Positions 1 through 7,988 of a DNA stretch of 21,341 nucleotides are shown here, piece by piece. The stretch is from JAMXLL01 sp035279875. GTDB lineage: Bacteria; Desulfobacterota; Binatia; Binatales; Binataceae. The notes beneath the pieces are model-generated. The model had not been told where the DNA came from. It saw nothing but the letters and a program-made list of their open reading frames with translations, and did no database searches. Numbering within the stretch: the stretch's first letter is position 1; every line of letters starts with the position of its first letter. The DNA is taken from positions 1 to 21,341 of the forward strand of contig DATEGX010000048.1 of NCBI GenBank assembly GCA_035279875.1, in the 5' to 3' direction. The translations under genes were made by a program, and so were the position numbers.

Positions 1-262
1 CGCCCTTGGTGATCATCGAGATGATGAAGCTATCGGATAATTGCTGGTTACTCGCCTTATCGGTCCAATCGTCGGGAGATACGGCGGACTGGAGCTTGAC
101 CAGGTCGGGGCCGTTACCCTTGGCTTCCTTGCCGTGACATCGCGCGCAGTTGCTGGCGAATAGCTTGGCGCCCGCCCCTGCGTCGCCGCCAGCGATTGCG
201 GGACCACGGGTGCATGCCAGGAAAACTGCGGCCGCCAGCGCTACTGCGTAATGCCTGGACAA
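1..262 (-). CDS. c-type cytochrome, N-terminal part (cut by window edge)
   Basis: The reading frame continues off the left edge, so only the N-terminal part is present. Conceptual translation gives a short basic start (MSRHYA), a hydrophobic stretch (VALAAAVFLA) and a likely cleavage site near GPAIA-GG, which looks like a Sec signal peptide. A single heme c motif NCARCHG follows, then a GNGPDL stretch. This fits a small mono-heme class I cytochrome c working in the periplasm. The distal Met ligand would lie beyond the window. The start is uncertain: I chose TTG at 262 because it gives the cleanest signal peptide, but in-frame TTG codons at 286 and 310 are also open and none has a good ribosome binding site. 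It lies downstream of a second cytochrome c on the same strand, so the two may be co-transcribed. Confidence 0.7.
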   Translation of the reverse strand, partial: MSRHYAVALAAAVFLACTRGPAIAGGDAGAGAKLFASNCARCHGKEAKGNGPDLVKLQSAVSPDDWTDKASNQQLSDSFIISMITKG

Positions 263-354
263 TTGCGGCGGGATAACAAAAGGCAACGCGACGATGCCCA
301 GTTTGGACAACGCCGCGCTGTGACGGTCTTGCCTTAAGACTTAATCGGCCGGGG

Positions 355-822
355 CTATTGCACCTGGATCGACTTGACGTACTTGACCAACAAATCGATC
401 TTGCCCTGCACCTGCTGCTCGGTCAGGCCAGCGCCGCCCGTGCCGCCGCCTTCGGACGCCTGGCGCAAACGGAACGCGTCACCCCAGATCGGCATTTCGC
501 GGGTACCGTGCGCGGCCGAGGTCTTGGTCCCATCGATAAAGTCGCGAACTTCCTTTTCCGGGAACACGCCGCCGTTATTCTTGGACAGCATGGTGAGATT
601 GGCGGGCTTTTTCTTCAGCGCCGGAGCGACCGGGCCGTCGCCGGTGGCACTCATGCCATGGCATTGCGCACAATATCGCCGGAACTCAAGTTTGCCGCTG
701 GTGACGATGCCCGAGGGTCCCATACTCTGGGCATGGGCGATCCCGCCGAAAAATCCGACGACAGCGCCGCCCAACACCACAACGGACGCCAGATTCCAGA
801 AAACTCGAAGTTTGAGCGCCAT
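355..822 (-). CDS. secreted mono-heme cytochrome c
   Basis: A protein of 155 residues. Residues 1-31 form a signal peptide (MALKLRVFWN, hydrophobic VVVLGGAVVGFFGG, cleavage after AHA). The heme c site CAQCH is at 51-55, followed by GDGPVAPAL, the 'GxGP' loop common in cox- and nitrite-reductase-associated cytochromes c. REMPIWG places the probable distal Met ligand at 110. It should act as a periplasmic electron carrier; its partner oxidase or dehydrogenase is not visible. The frame is open 15 codons upstream of 822, but GGGAGGAAAA sits directly before the ATG at 822, so I use that start. It is divergent from the nucleotidyltransferase gene and about 90 nt upstream of another cytochrome c on the same strand, so the two may form one transcript. 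Confidence 0.88.
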   Translation of the reverse strand: MALKLRVFWNLASVVVLGGAVVGFFGGIAHAQSMGPSGIVTSGKLEFRRYCAQCHGMSATGDGPVAPALKKKPANLTMLSKNNGGVFPEKEVRDFIDGTKTSAAHGTREMPIWGDAFRLRQASEGGGTGGAGLTEQQVQGKIDLLVKYVKSIQVQ

Positions 823-905
823 TTTTCCTCCCCGCGTCGCGAGATTCTGAGCCGCAATCGTTACCATTTCTTAACCATCGCGTCAAATGTCGATTCCGCC
901 GCAGG

Positions 906-915
906 GGACATGTCC
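906..915. repeat. 10-bp palindrome in divergent intergenic region
   Basis: GGACATGTCC is a perfect palindrome between the divergent cytochrome c and nucleotidyltransferase genes. It could be an operator half-site pair, but a 10-bp palindrome can also occur by chance. No promoter boxes are clear beside it. Confidence 0.25.
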
Positions 916-958
916 TAAACTCCCCCCAACTTGCCTGCGGTCGCCTGTGGCGGCACTT

Positions 959-975
959 TGTACCGAGCGGGTACA
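959..975. repeat. 6-bp inverted repeat just upstream of the nucleotidyltransferase start
   Basis: TGTACC and GGTACA flank a 5-nt spacer (GAGCG), ending 12 nt before the chosen GTG start and just before the AGGGA ribosome binding site. It could form a small hairpin in the leader or be a protein binding site. If translation really begins further upstream, at TTG 931, it would lie inside the coding region. Confidence 0.3.
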
Positions 976-987
976 TTAGGGAACCTC

Positions 988-2322
988 GTGAGCGAAGACA
1001 AGGAAAAGAAGGCGATCGCAATCGTCCGCCGGCTCCGAAAGGCCGGCTTCACGGCCTATCTGGCGGGCGGCTGTGTGCGCGATCGCATCCTCGGGCTCAA
1101 GGCCAAGGACTTCGATATTGCCACCGATGCGCGGCCCGAAGCGGTCCAGCGAATCTTCGACCAGTCAATCGCGGTCGGAGCGAAATTCGGCGTTATCCTG
1201 GTGGTGCTCGACGGCGATCAGTTCGAAGTTGCGACCTTTCGCGCCGATGCGCCCTACGTCGACGGCCGGCGGCCCTCCTCGGTACGTTTCGGCACGCTCG
1301 AGGAAGACGTCCAGCGACGCGATTTCACGATCGGCGGCATGTACCTGGACCCGGAGGATGGCCGTGTCATCGACCTCGTGGGCGGGATGCGCGACCTGCG
1401 CGCGGGGGTAATTCGCGCAATTGGCGACGCCGACCAGCGGTTTGCCGAGGACCATCTGCGGCTGCTTCGCGCAGTGCGCTTTGCCGCCCGTCTGGACTTC
1501 ACGATCGAGCCCGCGACGTGGGCGGGAATCAAGCGAAGTGCGGCCAGGATCACGCAGATTTCCGCCGAGCGGATCGGCGAGGAAATCGTCATGATCATGA
1601 CCCAGGGCGGAGCCTCGCGCGGACTCCATCTGTTGGTCGAAAGCGGTCTGGCCGCTGCGATAATGCCGGAGGTGCTGGCGCTGCGGGGATGTCCGCAGCC
1701 GGCCAACTTCCATCCCGAGGGCGACGTCTATCGCCATACCCGGCTGATGCTTTCGATGCTGCCGCGGGGATGCGCCGAGACTTTGGCGTTCGGGGTGCTG
1801 TTCCACGACATTGCCAAGCCGCAATGCCTGGTGGTCGACGCGGACGGCCGGATGACCTATTACGGCCATACGGAAATCGGCGCGCGAATGGGCGCGGAAA
1901 TCCTCGAGCGATTGCGGCGTCCGCGCGCCGTGCAGGAACGGGTCGCCTACCTGGTGCACAACCATCTCAGGATGACGATGGCGCCGCGGATGCGCCGCGC
2001 TACGCTCAAGCGGATGCTGGCCGAAGACGGTTTTGCGGAATTGCTTGATCTGTCGCTGCTCGACACGCTTGGTTCCAGCTCGTACCTGGGCTTCTACCAC
2101 TTTTGCCGTCGGGCGATGGCGTCGATGAGCGCCGACGAAATCCGCCCGCCACGGCTCATCACCGGCGAAGACCTGATTGCCATCGGGCTGCCGCCCGGCC
2201 CGGCCTTCAAGCAAATCCTGACGGAAATCGACGACCATCATCTGGACGGCACGCTCAAGACCCGCGATGACGCGCTGCGCTATCTTCGCGGCCATTACCT
2301 GCCGCCGGTGGACGGCGCGTAG
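988..2322 (+). CDS. cca: CCA tRNA nucleotidyltransferase / poly(A) polymerase family protein with HD domain
   Basis: A class II tRNA nucleotidyltransferase of 444 residues, which adds or repairs the 3' CCA end of tRNA in the cytoplasm. The N-terminal head has GGCVRD at 27-32 and the catalytic carboxylates DFD at 41-43. RRDFTIGGMY and the EDHLRLLRAVRFAARL segment are hallmarks of the family. The C-terminal half has an HD-type phosphohydrolase domain with H250, H273-D274 (LFHDIAK) and H294 (YYGHTE). The closely related poly(A) polymerase (PcnB) cannot be excluded from sequence alone. I chose GTG 988 because AGGGA lies 7 nt upstream and the family motif follows at the normal distance; the frame is open back to a TTG at 931 without a better site. 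The ABC transporter ATPase starts 6 nt after the stop, so the genes are probably co-transcribed. Confidence 0.88.
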   Translation: MSEDKEKKAIAIVRRLRKAGFTAYLAGGCVRDRILGLKAKDFDIATDARPEAVQRIFDQSIAVGAKFGVILVVLDGDQFEVATFRADAPYVDGRRPSSVRFGTLEEDVQRRDFTIGGMYLDPEDGRVIDLVGGMRDLRAGVIRAIGDADQRFAEDHLRLLRAVRFAARLDFTIEPATWAGIKRSAARITQISAERIGEEIVMIMTQGGASRGLHLLVESGLAAAIMPEVLALRGCPQPANFHPEGDVYRHTRLMLSMLPRGCAETLAFGVLFHDIAKPQCLVVDADGRMTYYGHTEIGARMGAEILERLRRPRAVQERVAYLVHNHLRMTMAPRMRRATLKRMLAEDGFAELLDLSLLDTLGSSSYLGFYHFCRRAMASMSADEIRPPRLITGEDLIAIGLPPGPAFKQILTEIDDHHLDGTLKTRDDALRYLRGHYLPPVDGA

Positions 2323-2328
2323 TTCGCG

Positions 2329-3807
2329 ATGCTGGCCGCCAGCGGGATAAGCAAGCGGTTCGGCCGTACTATCGCGCTGGCTGAGGTCGATTTTCGCGCG
2401 TATCCGGGCGAGATCCACGCGCTGGTGGGCGAGAACGGCGCCGGCAAAAGCACGCTCATCAACATTTTCACCGGCCGCAGCCGTCCGGACAGCGGGGTCG
2501 TGACACTCGATGGTCTGGCGGCGGGGGCAGGCTCGGCCAGCGCAGCGCTGCGCTCGGGAATCGTCGCGGTGTACCAATCGCCGATGCTGTTCGAGCGGCT
2601 CTCGTGGGAGGAAAATCTCGGCTTCGGCGGATTTTGCCCGGCGGGCCGCTTCGATCTCCAGCGAGTCGCAGACTCCGCCGCGCGGTTGGCAGGCGAGCTC
2701 GGCTTCGCGCTGCCGCCGCCCGGCACAACAATAGAACAACGTTCGGTGACTGAACGTGTGCGGCTCGAGATCCTGCGCGCGCTCAGCTTCAATCCGCGCG
2801 TGCTTATCCTCGATGAACCGACCGGCGTGCTGGCGGCAGGAGAACTCGCGCCGTTTCTCGAAGTGTTGCGACGCCTGCGCGGCGAGGGCCGAATTGTAGT
2901 CATCGTCACGCACAAACTGAGCGAGGCGCTGGCGGTCGCCGACCGCGTGACCGTGCTGCGGCATGGACGCGTGATTGCCGAACGGCTTGCCTCCGCAACC
3001 AGCGAGAGCGAACTCGCAAAGTGGATGATCGGCGAGATCCCGCCGCGCGCGGACAAGGGAACAAGCCTCGACGAACCGGGCGAGCCGGTGCTGTCGATAG
3101 AAAGCGTCACGCTGCGTCGCGAGGGACGAACGGTGCTGGACGGGTTGTCGCTGACCCTGGCGCGCGGCGCGATCAGCGGAATTGCCGGAGTTGACGGCAA
3201 TGGGCAGGACGAACTGGTCGAACTGCTGGCCGGAGTGCATGCGCCCGCATCAGGACGGATTCGGTTCCATGATGGCTCGCCCGCGACCAACGCATCGCTT
3301 ACGGTGATTCCGCAGAATCGCGACCTCGACGGCCTGATCCTAGACTTTTCATTGTGGGAGAATCTGCTGCTGTCGCGCGCCCTTCGGCGACGTTTCGGCG
3401 GCCGTTATGGCGGCTTGCGGCGCGCGCCGGCCACCGATTTTTGCCGCGGCGTGCTCGGCCGTTTTGGCGTGCGTTCGGCCGGTCCACGCGCACTTGCTGC
3501 TTCGCTCTCGGGCGGTAATCGCCAGCGCTTTGCCGTGGCGCGAGCGCTCGCCGCCCGCCCGCGCGCGATTGTCGCTCACGATATCTGCCGCGGTCTCGAT
3601 CTGGGTGCGGCCACCGAGTTGCACACCCGGCTTCGCCAATACGCTGCCGGCGGCGGTGCGGTGCTGCTGATTTCGAGTGACCTCGACGAATTGCTCGAGC
3701 TATGCGACCGGCTTTACGTCATCAACCGGGGACGTCTGAGCGAAATTCCGGTTGAATCGCGCACCACCGAGGAAATCGGCCTGCTAATGTCCGGCGCGAC
3801 GCGATGA
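2329..3807 (+). CDS. BMP-type (nucleoside/simple sugar) ABC importer ATPase, tandem NBD
   Basis: A double nucleotide-binding-domain ATPase of 492 residues, of the type that powers BMP-family purine nucleoside or simple sugar importers (YufO-like). NBD1 has Walker A GENGAGKST at 34-42, a Q-loop at Q83, Walker B VLILDEPT at 158-165 and the H-loop VTHKL. Its signature region (138-148, RSVTERVRLEI) has lost the glycine of the usual SVGxQQRVEI form. NBD2 has a lysine-less Walker A region GVDGNGQDEL (287-296), which is normal for the family, and an intact signature LSGGN at 393-397. Near its Walker B region, AHDICRGLD replaces the usual AAQPTRGLD. One composite ATP site therefore looks canonical and the other degenerate. 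The gene overlaps the permease by 4 nt (ATGA), implying translational coupling. Confidence 0.9.
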   Translation: MLAASGISKRFGRTIALAEVDFRAYPGEIHALVGENGAGKSTLINIFTGRSRPDSGVVTLDGLAAGAGSASAALRSGIVAVYQSPMLFERLSWEENLGFGGFCPAGRFDLQRVADSAARLAGELGFALPPPGTTIEQRSVTERVRLEILRALSFNPRVLILDEPTGVLAAGELAPFLEVLRRLRGEGRIVVIVTHKLSEALAVADRVTVLRHGRVIAERLASATSESELAKWMIGEIPPRADKGTSLDEPGEPVLSIESVTLRREGRTVLDGLSLTLARGAISGIAGVDGNGQDELVELLAGVHAPASGRIRFHDGSPATNASLTVIPQNRDLDGLILDFSLWENLLLSRALRRRFGGRYGGLRRAPATDFCRGVLGRFGVRSAGPRALAASLSGGNRQRFAVARALAARPRAIVAHDICRGLDLGAATELHTRLRQYAAGGGAVLLISSDLDELLELCDRLYVINRGRLSEIPVESRTTEEIGLLMSGATR

Positions 3808-4910
3808 AGCTGGTCACGCTGGCCAAGCCGCTCGGCGCGCTGGCCGCGGCGGCTGCGATAATCTCGCTGGTATTGCTTGCGCTGGGCGCTTCGCCCGCCG
3901 GGGTCTTCTTTGCGCTGTGTGACGGCGCCTTCGGCAATTGGCTGGCCTTCACCGATACCTTGGTAAAATCGACCCCGCTGCTATTCTGCGGCCTCAACAT
4001 CGCGATCGCTTTCGAGGGCGCGCTCTGGAATATCGGCGCCGACGGCCAACTGCTGATTGGCGCGCTGCTCGCGGGGGCGTGCGGGCCGCTGCTCGGGGGT
4101 TGGCCGCATGGCGCGGCGATCTTCGTAATGCTGGCGGTAGGCGCGCTCGGCGGCGGGGCGTGGGCGGCAATCGCCGGATGGCTGCGTGCGCGGCGCGACG
4201 TAAACGAAGTCATCAGCACTATCATGCTCAATTATGTCGCCGCGCAAATCTTGAGCTGGGCGGTGCACGGACCGTTGATCCAGGCCTCGCGCGCCTATCC
4301 CAAAAGCGCGCCGATCGCGCCGCCAGCTGAGCTGCACCTGTATTTTCCGCCGAGCCGCCTCCACCTTGGGATGCTGCTGGCGGTCATCCTAGCGCTGGCA
4401 TGTTATGGATTCCTGTTTTACACCGAAGCCGGGTTCGAACTGCGCGCGATGGGGCGCAACCGCCGGGCCAGCGCCTTCTTCGGTATCCGAACCGTATCGC
4501 TGACGCTGTGGGCAATGGCGCTCAGCGGCGCGCTGGCCGGGATCGGCGGCGCAGTCCACGTCGCCGCGATTACCCATCGCCTGTACGAAACGATGTCTCC
4601 GGGATGGGGCTACGAAGCAATCGCGGTCGCGCTGGTCGCGCGGCTCAACCCGCTCGCGATTGTCCCCACCGCGGTGTTATTTGGCGCGCTCGACAATGGG
4701 GCTCAAGCGATGCAGCGGGCGCAGGGAATTTCACCGGTGCTGGTGCAGGTAATCGAGGGGCTGGTGATTATGATTCTGCTGGCGTTCGACGCGGCAGCCT
4801 CGGCCGCGCTTCGCGATACCTTCTGGGGCACTCCGGCGACCGAAGAAACCGACAACGGTCCGACGGAGATGCCGGAACCGACGCCTGAAGCCGCCGGACG
4901 GACCCGCTGA
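3804..4910 (+). CDS. BMP-type ABC importer permease (BPD_transp_2 family)
   Basis: An inner-membrane permease of 368 residues resembling YufP-type nucleoside/simple sugar permeases. About 8-10 hydrophobic segments are visible, beginning with one at about residues 8-29. Family hallmarks include FEGALWNIGADGQLLIGA early in the protein and NEVISTIMLNYVA in the middle, plus a conserved ELRAMGRNRRAS stretch where the cytoplasmic coupling loop is expected. The tail after the last membrane segment is hydrophilic and rich in Pro, Glu and Thr. The start overlaps the ATPase stop. BMP-type systems usually encode a second, shorter permease and a lipoprotein next door. Here the following gene is on the opposite strand, so both must lie elsewhere or be absent. 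Confidence 0.9.
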   Translation: MKLVTLAKPLGALAAAAAIISLVLLALGASPAGVFFALCDGAFGNWLAFTDTLVKSTPLLFCGLNIAIAFEGALWNIGADGQLLIGALLAGACGPLLGGWPHGAAIFVMLAVGALGGGAWAAIAGWLRARRDVNEVISTIMLNYVAAQILSWAVHGPLIQASRAYPKSAPIAPPAELHLYFPPSRLHLGMLLAVILALACYGFLFYTEAGFELRAMGRNRRASAFFGIRTVSLTLWAMALSGALAGIGGAVHVAAITHRLYETMSPGWGYEAIAVALVARLNPLAIVPTAVLFGALDNGAQAMQRAQGISPVLVQVIEGLVIMILLAFDAAASAALRDTFWGTPATEETDNGPTEMPEPTPEAAGRTR

Positions 4911-4940
4911 GTTGCGCCGGACGAGGCTTCCGCCGTGAGC

Positions 4941-5366
4941 CTATTGCTTGAGCCCCAGGTCGCCGGAAATATCGAAGTGGATCTTGCGCACCTTGAACCG
5001 CCATTCCCCGGCTTCCTTGACCAGCAAATCTTCGTAACGCCCGGCCAGCGATGCGATGATCCCGGCGGGCGCTTCGCGCAGCACCACGATATAGCTGTCG
5101 GCGCGCGCCTCGCCGCCGCTCAGCCGGATAATGTGATTGAGCGTGCAGTGTTTGCGCGCGGGACCTTCGCCCGGGCGCGGCACTTGCGCGGTGATAAACT
5201 CCAGAATCGCCTTGCGGCCCTGCAGTTTGCCGAGTGGTCCGGCTTCGAATATCGCGTCCTGGCTGAACAGTCCGGCGAACTTCTCGAATTCGCCGTTATC
5301 CAGATAAAAGCAATACGCCGACATCAGGTCGCGGATCGCCTCTTTTTCCTCTAGTTGCGATGCCAT
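4941..5366 (-). CDS. SnoaL-like / NTF2-fold protein
   Basis: A cytoplasmic protein of 141 residues in the SnoaL-like NTF2 superfamily. The N-terminal helix EEKEAIRDLMSAYCFYLD is followed by the FAGLFSQDAIFE strand-turn and a C-terminal sheet ending in EWRFKVRKIHFDI, the usual order and length for the fold. Members act as small cyclases, isomerases, hydratases or ring-hydroxylating dioxygenase subunits, so the reaction cannot be named. No dioxygenase alpha subunit is nearby. It lies 49 nt downstream of an SDR on the same strand, and such pairs are common in steroid- and aromatic-degrading bacteria. The second of two in-frame ATGs (5366) is chosen because AGGAGG abuts the first ATG with no spacing but sits 9 nt from the second. 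Confidence 0.82.
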   Translation of the reverse strand: MASQLEEKEAIRDLMSAYCFYLDNGEFEKFAGLFSQDAIFEAGPLGKLQGRKAILEFITAQVPRPGEGPARKHCTLNHIIRLSGGEARADSYIVVLREAPAGIIASLAGRYEDLLVKEAGEWRFKVRKIHFDISGDLGLKQ

Positions 5367-5375
5367 CGCTTGCAT

Positions 5376-5381
5376 CCTCCT
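5376..5381 (-). promoter_or_regulatory. ribosome binding site that decides the SnoaL-like start
   Basis: AGGAGG on the minus strand is immediately adjacent to an ATG at 5375, which is too close for initiation, and 9 nt before a second in-frame ATG at 5366. The spacing supports the shorter protein. Confidence 0.6.
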
Positions 5382-5415
5382 GTGGCTGACGGCGTCCTGC
5401 CGGGAGTTCTCGCGT

Positions 5416-6171
5416 TTACGCCGCTGACCATCCGCTGTCTACCGGGAAAATCGCGCCGGTGACGATGCGCGCCTCGTCCGACGCCAGGAACAGCGCCATT
5501 CGCGCGATATCCTCGGGTTCACCCATACCGAGCATATGATGCTCGTCCATCGAAGCGACCCGCGGGTCGTCGGCGATGAACTTTTTGACGCGCTCGGTGA
5601 GTATCGCCCCCGGCGCAATCGCGTTTACGCGGATCTTGTGCTTGGCGTAGTTGACCGCCATCGAGCGGGTCATCGCCAGCACGCCACCCTTGGCCGCGGT
5701 GTAGGCGTCGCGACCCTTGATACCGGCCAGGGCGACGTAGGAGGTCGTATTGATGACGGCGCCTCCGCCGGCTTTGATGAGTTCCGGGATGCCGTACTTG
5801 CAGCAAAGAAAGGTGCCGTAGAGGTCGACCCGGATCACCCGCCAGAACTCATCGATCGAAACCTTGGTGACGGGACCGTCCTGGGCGGTCGAGCCGCCGG
5901 CGTCGTTGTAGAGCACATTCAACTTTCCGTAGGTCGCGATCGTTGAGGCGATAGCGCGCTCGACGCTTTCGGGGTCGGTTACGTCGGTGTGCACGTAGTT
6001 GGCATCGCCGCCGTCTTCGCGCACCATCGCGACGGTGTGCTGACCGCCTTCGCGTGAGATATCCGCAACGATCACCTTGGAGCCTTCACGCGCGAAGAGG
6101 ATTGCGCCGGCCCGGCCGATTCCCGACCCGCTGCCAGTGATGAACGCCACCTTGCCGTCTAACCTGCCCAT
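5416..6171 (-). CDS. SDR family NAD(P)-dependent oxidoreductase
   Basis: A classical short-chain dehydrogenase of 251 residues. The nucleotide-binding motif TGSGSGIG is at 12-19, and D37 after the second beta strand (VIVADIS) favours NAD over NADP. The catalytic Ser144 and YTAAK (Tyr157, Lys161) are intact. The usual NNAG motif is NDAG (89-92), and the tetrad Asn is replaced by Asp in VDLYGTF (D116). APGAILTE and the C-terminal GAIFPVDSGW match FabG-like SDRs. It probably oxidises or reduces a hydroxyl/keto group in a degradation pathway; the substrate is unknown. ATG 6171 is chosen over an in-frame GTG at 6192 because SDRs normally start about 10 residues before the glycine motif. It is upstream of the SnoaL-like gene and divergent from the amidohydrolase cluster. 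Confidence 0.9.
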   Translation of the reverse strand: MGRLDGKVAFITGSGSGIGRAGAILFAREGSKVIVADISREGGQHTVAMVREDGGDANYVHTDVTDPESVERAIASTIATYGKLNVLYNDAGGSTAQDGPVTKVSIDEFWRVIRVDLYGTFLCCKYGIPELIKAGGGAVINTTSYVALAGIKGRDAYTAAKGGVLAMTRSMAVNYAKHKIRVNAIAPGAILTERVKKFIADDPRVASMDEHHMLGMGEPEDIARMALFLASDEARIVTGAIFPVDSGWSAA

Positions 6172-6493
6172 GGAAACCCGCTCCGTCAGCACTTTTCGCT
6201 AGTCACGTTTATTAGGCTTGCTTATACCAACTTCCGTGTCTCGACGACAAACGCTGGACTTGGCTGTGCCGCAATCGGGACGGCGGCGACCGCTCGATAC
6301 CGTACCGCGGAACCTTGAGCCCTGCCGGCAGCCGCCGATGAGGTGATTCCCTGCTTGTCAGGGCGGAATGTGCGGCAATCCTTGACATCGCGATTACGCC
6401 GTCGCTAGGTCTTGCTAAGAAAAGTGATTCGAACTGGCCGGGCACACGCTCCAATCCAAATGGCGCAGGCGTGGCTCGCGAAGCAGGTGATTT
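6172..6493. other. 322-bp divergent intergenic region between SDR and amidohydrolase
   Basis: No coding frame with convincing family similarity is visible. The stretch nearest the SDR (about 6203-6233) is AT-richer than its surroundings and may hold the minus-strand promoter, although no clear box pair was found. It also holds a small hairpin (CCCTG/CAGGG, 6349-6363), a palindrome CTGCCGGCAG (6322-6331) and a TTGACA box at 6382-6387. It is the natural place for shared control of the two divergent catabolic transcripts. Confidence 0.5.
6382..6410 (+). promoter_or_regulatory. possible sigma70-type promoter upstream of amidohydrolase
   Basis: A perfect TTGACA at 6382-6387 is followed, after a 17-nt spacer, by CTAGGT at 6405-6410, which matches the -10 consensus poorly. 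The distance to the ATG at 6494 (about 80 nt) is acceptable. The -35 match is the only strong part. Confidence 0.25.
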
Positions 6494-7975
6494 ATGTCGG
6501 GCAATCATCAGGATCCTGAAGCCATTCACGCAAAGCTCACTCACCCGGTCATCGATTCCGACGGCCATTGGGTCGAATATTTCCCGATGCTGCTCGACTA
6601 TATGCGCAACGTGGCTGGCACCAAGGCGGCCGACGGGATGCGCACGGGCGACGAAATCGTCGGGCGGATCCTCAGCATGCCGGCCGAGCAGCGGCGCGAT
6701 GAGCGTCGGGCCCAGCAGTCATGGTGGCCGTTCCCGACCAAGAACACCCTCGACCGCGCCACCTCGATGATCCCGAAGCTACTGTTCGAGCGGATGGGGG
6801 AGTTGGGGCTGGACTTTTCGGTGCTCTACCCGACGCAAGGGTTGGGCATCTACGCAATCCGCAATGACGAAATCCGCCAGGCCACCTGCCGCGCGTTCAA
6901 CATGTATATCGCCGACGCTTTTCGCGACTATGCCCAGCGCCTGACCCCGGCCGCCGCGATTCCGATGGATACGCCGCAGGAAGCGATTGCCGAACTCGAA
7001 CACGTCAAGGCGCTTGGCCTTAAAGCCATCGTGATGGGCAGCCTGATTCGCCGTCCGATCGCCGCCTACACTCGCAAAGGCGAGCCCGAGCGAGGGGCCG
7101 TCTGGCAGGACGTGCTCGGCCTCGACAGCGACCATGACTACGACCCGGTATGGCGCAAATGCCTTGAGTTGGGCTTTGCGCCGACCTTCCACAGCGCCGG
7201 ACGTGGCCTCGGCCTGCGGAAGTCGCCATCGAATTTCACTTATAACCATATCGGCCATTTCGCCTCCGCGGGCGAGGCGGTCTGTAAGGCGCTGTTCATG
7301 GGCGGCGTCACGCGCCGCTTCCCTGCGCTGAAGTTCGCGTTTCTCGAAGGCGGGGTGGGGTGGGCCTGCCAGCTTTACGCCGACCTGATTGGCCATTGGA
7401 AGAAGCGCAACTACGCGGCGCTCGAAGAGGTGAATCCGGCCAATCTCGATCGAAAATTGCTGCGCGAAATGTTCCAGAAGTACCAGGGAAAACCGGCCGC
7501 CGACGCGCTCGACACGTGGAAGTCGGTTTCCGAAGGCGAGGAACGGGCGGCCGCTTGGGCGGCGCGTGGCGCCGACGTAATCGACGACTATTCTGCCTGC
7601 AAAATCACCAAACCCCAGGATTTTCGCGATCTGTTCGCCACCAACTTCTATTTCGGATGCGAAGCCGACGACCCGATGAACGCGTGGGGATTCAACCGCA
7701 AGGTCAACCCCTACGGTGCGCGGATTAAAGCGCTGTTCGGCTCGGATATCGGCCATTTTGACGTGCCGGACATGCGTGAAGTCCTGATCGAGGCCCACGA
7801 GCTTGTCGATGACGAGATCATCACAGCGGACGACTTCCGTGACTTCGTCTTTACCTACCCGGTCGAATTCTGGGCCGGGGCCAATCCGGATTTCTTCAAA
7901 GGCACCGCCGTCGAGCATCAGGCGGCAGCCTGGCTGAAGTCCGACGCGGAAACGCGGCCAACCGCCGCGCACTAA
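6494..7975 (+). CDS. amidohydrolase family protein (ACMSD-like metal-dependent hydrolase/decarboxylase)
   Basis: A protein of 493 residues in the amidohydrolase-2 (PF04909-like) group, longer than the roughly 300-400 residues usual for the family. The N-terminal metal motif HxH is replaced by the variant DSDGH (21-25: D21, D23, H25), common in this subgroup. Further probable metal or active-site residues are H233 (FHSAG), H252/H255 (NHIGH) and D418 (GSDIGH). Relatives are decarboxylases or hydrolases of aromatic or cyclic acids; the substrate here is unknown. A long insert at about residues 300-400 (rich in KKRNY, LLREMFQKY) separates the core from the last metal Asp. It starts the plus-strand catabolic series, and the VOC gene follows after 13 nt, so they are likely co-transcribed. 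The start is supported by AGGTGA just upstream. Confidence 0.87.
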   Translation: MSGNHQDPEAIHAKLTHPVIDSDGHWVEYFPMLLDYMRNVAGTKAADGMRTGDEIVGRILSMPAEQRRDERRAQQSWWPFPTKNTLDRATSMIPKLLFERMGELGLDFSVLYPTQGLGIYAIRNDEIRQATCRAFNMYIADAFRDYAQRLTPAAAIPMDTPQEAIAELEHVKALGLKAIVMGSLIRRPIAAYTRKGEPERGAVWQDVLGLDSDHDYDPVWRKCLELGFAPTFHSAGRGLGLRKSPSNFTYNHIGHFASAGEAVCKALFMGGVTRRFPALKFAFLEGGVGWACQLYADLIGHWKKRNYAALEEVNPANLDRKLLREMFQKYQGKPAADALDTWKSVSEGEERAAAWAARGADVIDDYSACKITKPQDFRDLFATNFYFGCEADDPMNAWGFNRKVNPYGARIKALFGSDIGHFDVPDMREVLIEAHELVDDEIITADDFRDFVFTYPVEFWAGANPDFFKGTAVEHQAAAWLKSDAETRPTAAH

Positions 7976-7988
7976 AGGAGGCCTCAAT

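Noticed and set aside
1165..3240. Very long open frame on the minus strand opposite the nucleotidyltransferase and ABC ATPase genes
   Set aside because: It runs antisense across two genes with clear family motifs, is low-complexity (rich in Arg, His, Gln) and has no recognisable domain; long antisense frames are common in GC-rich DNA.
5376..6171. Ring-hydroxylating dioxygenase small subunit for the SnoaL-like gene
   Set aside because: No large subunit, ferredoxin or reductase gene is nearby.
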